15,223 bases of DNA, taken from NCBI GenBank assembly GCA_902783215.1, contig CACZQD010000047.1, forward strand, positions 1 through 15,223. Reading direction: 5' to 3'. Both the position numbers and the translations under genes were made by a program. Each line of letters opens with the position of its first letter. Positions within the stretch are counted from its first letter, which is position 1. The stretch is from an uncultured Erysipelotrichaceae bacterium (lineage in GTDB: Bacteria > Bacillota_I > Bacilli_A > RF39 > UBA660). Below the pieces are notes generated by a model, which was given only the letters and a program-made list of their open reading frames with translations, was not told the origin of the DNA and did not search any database. This document shows positions 12,975 to 15,223 of this stretch, piece after piece.

Positions 12975-13218
12975 CTGGATTATATTCCTCTGCAACCTTC
13001 CATTTTTCTTGTGAATCTATTTTCTTTATTTCATCAACATACCCAGGTATGCTAGTTAAATACAATGTTTCTTCAATATTTTTCCATTCTTCTTCTGAAA
13101 TGAGAACTGCATTATCTCCCTTGTTATTAACAATTGTAATAGGATTAAAACCAATATTAACATCGGAAACCAATTGATATAAATTTTGTCTTGCATTAGT
13201 TATGTTAATCGTACTCAT
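12961..13218 (-). CDS. yefM: YefM/Phd-family antitoxin
   Basis: Antitoxin that neutralises the YoeB-like toxin and represses its own promoter. The 85-aa product begins MSTINITNARQNLYQLVSDV, the typical Phd/YefM DNA-binding N-terminus, continues with NPITIVNNKGDNAVLISEEEWKNIEETLYL, and ends in an acidic toxin-binding tail (EEYNPDEEW). AGAGGTG precedes the ATG. The promoter just upstream has GTAC-centred repeats suited to YefM binding. Confidence 0.9.
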   Translation of the reverse strand: MSTINITNARQNLYQLVSDVNIGFNPITIVNNKGDNAVLISEEEWKNIEETLYLTSIPGYVDEIKKIDSQEKWKVAEEYNPDEEW

Positions 13219-13239
13219 ATAATTTCACCTCTTTAATAT

Positions 13240-13268
13240 ATTATAACGTACTTTTTTACGTACGTCAA
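13240..13268 (-). promoter_or_regulatory. Promoter and likely YefM operator of the toxin-antitoxin pair
   Basis: On the minus strand TTGACG (13268-13263), 17-nt spacer, TATAAT (13245-13240). The spacer holds ACGTAC (13246-13251) and the perfect palindrome ACGTACGT (13258-13265), separated by six T. The repeats fill the whole spacer, so a bound repressor would block polymerase. YefM proteins are known to bind short palindromes with a GTAC core. Confidence 0.8.
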
Positions 13269-13298
13269 TATGTTCTTTAATATTATATTCAATTTTTT

Positions 13299-13982
13299 TT
13301 ATTTTATTAAATCAATGACTTCCTCAAATGAATTAACAATATTATTAAAATTCTTTTTAGTAGTAACAAAAGATGAGTTTAATACATAACTATTCTTATA
13401 ATCTCCAAGTGAAATATCATTAACACCATCACCAAATGTATATATTTCATATTCATCAAAATTATAATACTGCTCTAAAAATTTAATTGCACTCCCCTTT
13501 GTTAAACTACGATTAGTTATATTTACCCAATTACGGCTTACATAAGCAAATAATTCTGGATAATAATCATTAATTTTATTAGCTAATTTAACACACTTTT
13601 CACGATCAATAATTTGACCTACTATCTTATTTGCAGGTCGATTAATATCAGTTACAAAAGATGTGGATATATCTAAATAAACATTAGATATATAGCTTAC
13701 TGATGATAAAGCATTATACATTGTTCTGACTAACTTTGGATCCAAATCTTTTCGATATATTACATTCATAAATTGATCAAAAATAGTCGCACCATCATTA
13801 CAAATAAAGTAACTACACTTAATAAAATGATTATCCATATCTTTTCTTAAATCTGTAATATTTCTACCAGTTGCAATAACAAATATATTACCTTGATCAA
13901 CAAAATTATTAACTAACTCTATATTCTTTTCATAATCTTTATTAAAAAAAGTCCCATCAAAATCACTAACCAACACTTTCAT
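13299..13982 (-). CDS. Cof-type HAD-superfamily phosphatase
   Basis: Phosphatase of HAD class IIB, usually acting on sugar phosphates or flavin precursors in the cytoplasm. In the 227-aa product the four motifs are DFDGT (7-11, nucleophile Asp7 and acid Asp9), ATGR (37-40), Lys162 in SLTKGSA, and FGDGVND (183-189). The frame extends 12 nt to a TTG, but GAGGTGG 5 nt before the ATG at 13982 decides the start. It begins 8 nt after the stop of the unknown 175-aa gene and is the last gene of that transcription unit. The substrate cannot be inferred. I see no clear terminator before the toxin-antitoxin promoter. Confidence 0.9.
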   Translation of the reverse strand: MKVLVSDFDGTFFNKDYEKNIELVNNFVDQGNIFVIATGRNITDLRKDMDNHFIKCSYFICNDGATIFDQFMNVIYRKDLDPKLVRTMYNALSSVSYISNVYLDISTSFVTDINRPANKIVGQIIDREKCVKLANKINDYYPELFAYVSRNWVNITNRSLTKGSAIKFLEQYYNFDEYEIYTFGDGVNDISLGDYKNSYVLNSSFVTTKKNFNNIVNSFEEVIDLIK

Positions 13983-13990
13983 ATTCCACC

Positions 13991-14518
13991 TCAACTAGTT
14001 AAAATAGCGCTTATTAATTCAACAATATTATATGCAGTATCACTCATATAAAATATCTTATTCAATATCCAATTTGTTTTACTATTACTATTGTCAATTG
14101 TAAGAAGATAATTTTGCTTAAACTTTTTAATATCAACAACTGCTCCATATCTTCTAAATCTTTTAGTTATTAAATCCGCATCATCCAAACTAGTACAATA
14201 TAAGTATAATGTATTAGAATTAGTATAAACAATATCTCTAACAACATACTTTAAATAATCCTTAACATCATTATAATCACAAATAATATAATCTAAACTA
14301 TTTTTTTTAAAATACTTTTTTAATCTTTTTATATTAATCGTTTTACCTTTATTACTAATTCTTTTCTTTGATTTAGAAAAACTATTATTATATTTATTTA
14401 ATGTATATACATTCACACAATCATTATTTTTAAACCCCTTTAATAGCTTATCATCAATACCTATAGTTAAAACATTACCTTTTATTTCTGTTATTATACT
14501 TAATAAATGATTAAACAT
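13991..14518 (-). CDS. Unknown 175-aa protein between tcdA and the HAD gene
   Basis: I do not recognise the family. The ATG at 14518 (AGGTG 6 nt upstream) is preferred over a GTG 9 nt earlier that overlaps the tcdA stop. It has a helical start, a short strand NVLTIGI followed by alternating helices and strands (KTINIKRLKKYF, LDYIICDYNDV, NTLYLYC), and a C-terminal region YLLTIDNSNS. This order is loosely reminiscent of a Rossmann or methyltransferase-like fold but has no readable SAM motif. Very basic (many Lys/Asn). It lies 1 nt after tcdA, so they are coupled. A nucleic-acid-related role is only a guess. Confidence 0.7.
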   Translation of the reverse strand: MFNHLLSIITEIKGNVLTIGIDDKLLKGFKNNDCVNVYTLNKYNNSFSKSKKRISNKGKTINIKRLKKYFKKNSLDYIICDYNDVKDYLKYVVRDIVYTNSNTLYLYCTSLDDADLITKRFRRYGAVVDIKKFKQNYLLTIDNSNSKTNWILNKIFYMSDTAYNIVELISAILTS

Positions 14519-14519
14519 A

Positions 14520-15191
14520 CTATTCACCTACTATATCATTAATAATATAACTTGTCATTAATAATCCAGATGTTGCTGGAACAAAGGAATTAGATGGAAT
14601 AACTTTGCTATTTTTAATTCTAGGTTTTTCGCAACTACATACAACCATTTGTTTTTTTATTCCTAATTCACGACACTTTTTCCTTATAACCTTAGCTAAT
14701 GGATCATAATTAGTTTTATAAATATCAATTAATTCTAATTTTGAAGGATCCATTTTATTACCTGTTCCCATACTAGATATTAATTTAATACCCAATTTTT
14801 GACATTTTTCAATTAAAAGTATTTTCGTAGTTATAGTATCACATGCATCAACAACATAATCTATATTATTTTTAAACAAAACATCTATATTATTCTTATC
14901 AATAAATTGTGTGATTAAAGTAACATTACAACTAGGATTAATACTCTTAATACGATTATACCACACTTTAGTTTTAAATTCACCTATATTATTGTGATTA
15001 GACATTAATTGACGATTTAAATTAGTAATATCAATTTTATCGCCATCAACTAATATTAAATTTTGAATTCCTGATCTAACTAATGACTCAACAGTATAAC
15101 TTCCAACTCCACCTAATCCAATTATAAGGATAGTTTTGTTATTAATTTCTTTAAATTTGTCATTCACTAATAATTTAAAACGTTCAAACAT
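14520..15191 (-). CDS. tcdA: tRNA threonylcarbamoyladenosine dehydratase, E1/ThiF-like
   Basis: TcdA (CsdL/YgdL) uses ATP to cyclise t6A at position 37 of ANN-decoding tRNAs to ct6A. The 223-aa product has the E1-like nucleotide-binding pattern: IIGLGGVGSYTVESLVRSG (about 24-41), LVDGDKIDITNLNRQL (47-62), VVDACDTITTK (113-123), then the family-specific SSMGTGNKMDP (139-149), VVCSCEKPR and SFVPATSGLLM. No UBA-like or rhodanese partner is fused. GGTGATATA precedes the ATG. Its promoter would lie in the last 32 bases of the window and beyond, so other genes upstream cannot be excluded. Confidence 0.93.
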   Translation of the reverse strand: MFERFKLLVNDKFKEINNKTILIIGLGGVGSYTVESLVRSGIQNLILVDGDKIDITNLNRQLMSNHNNIGEFKTKVWYNRIKSINPSCNVTLITQFIDKNNIDVLFKNNIDYVVDACDTITTKILLIEKCQKLGIKLISSMGTGNKMDPSKLELIDIYKTNYDPLAKVIRKKCRELGIKKQMVVCSCEKPRIKNSKVIPSNSFVPATSGLLMTSYIINDIVGE

Positions 15192-15223
15192 TATATCACC
15201 AATAATATAATATCATAATAAAT

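Noticed and set aside
12938..13177. Plus-strand open frame of 79 codons over the toxin-antitoxin pair
   Set aside because: Antisense to two clearly recognised genes.
1..15223. Possible Mycoplasma-type genetic code (TGA as Trp)
   Set aside because: Several well-defined genes end at TGA at the family-typical C-terminus, and conserved Trp residues are TGG.

Overview
This is a very A+T-rich window (by eye roughly 27% G+C) with Gram-positive Shine-Dalgarno sites (AGGAGG type), clear sigma-A-like promoters and short intrinsic terminators. TGA is used as a stop (nusB, the Y-family polymerase, the CDP-alcohol transferase) and Trp is TGG, so the code is standard and Mycoplasma/Spiroplasma-type recoding is excluded. 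The gene content (NusB/ExoVII operon, SpoIIP-type amidase, YolD plus Y-family polymerase, SipW/TasA-like surface protein, Cof-type HAD, TcdA) points to a low-GC Bacillota, probably a small-genome gut member of the Bacilli (RF39/Erysipelotrichia-like). That placement is inference.

Layout. 110-3233 (minus strand) is a tightly overlapped operon: nusB, xseA, an unknown 153-aa gene, xseB, and a VanY-type D,D-carboxypeptidase. 3427-4617 (minus) is a secreted or membrane-anchored surface protein. 4750-7886 (plus) is an accessory island set among minus-strand genes: a frameshifted XRE regulator, a KilA-N protein, a 5'-degraded ORF6N gene with a PLD-like C-terminus, and a RhuM-Fic/Doc fusion. Terminators lie after the XRE gene and after the last gene. 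7935-9811 (minus) is a YolD/Y-family DNA polymerase pair with a LexA-like box in its promoter. 9883-11709 (minus) holds dCMP deaminase, a small membrane protein and a SpoIIP-type amidase. 11808-12668 (plus) is a CDP-alcohol phosphatidyltransferase. 12699-13218 (minus) is a YefM/YoeB toxin-antitoxin pair. 13299-15191 (minus) is TcdA, an unknown protein and a Cof-type HAD phosphatase, apparently one transcription unit.

The most striking observation is in the island. All three phage-antirepressor-type genes (KilA-N, ORF6N, RhuM) carry a strong inverted repeat inside the coding sequence, close after the N-terminal DNA-binding segment: a perfect 32-bp palindrome, a 15-bp-arm hairpin with one wobble, and a 10-bp-arm hairpin. 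In the KilA-N and RhuM genes it starts at the same distance from the start codon (176 nt). The three proteins share no obvious full-length similarity and end in different effector modules. The common palindrome suggests a shared mechanism: a self-encoded operator, a recombination site for swapping modules, or an mRNA control element. I know of no description of it.

No tRNA, rRNA, CRISPR array or insertion sequence was recognised.
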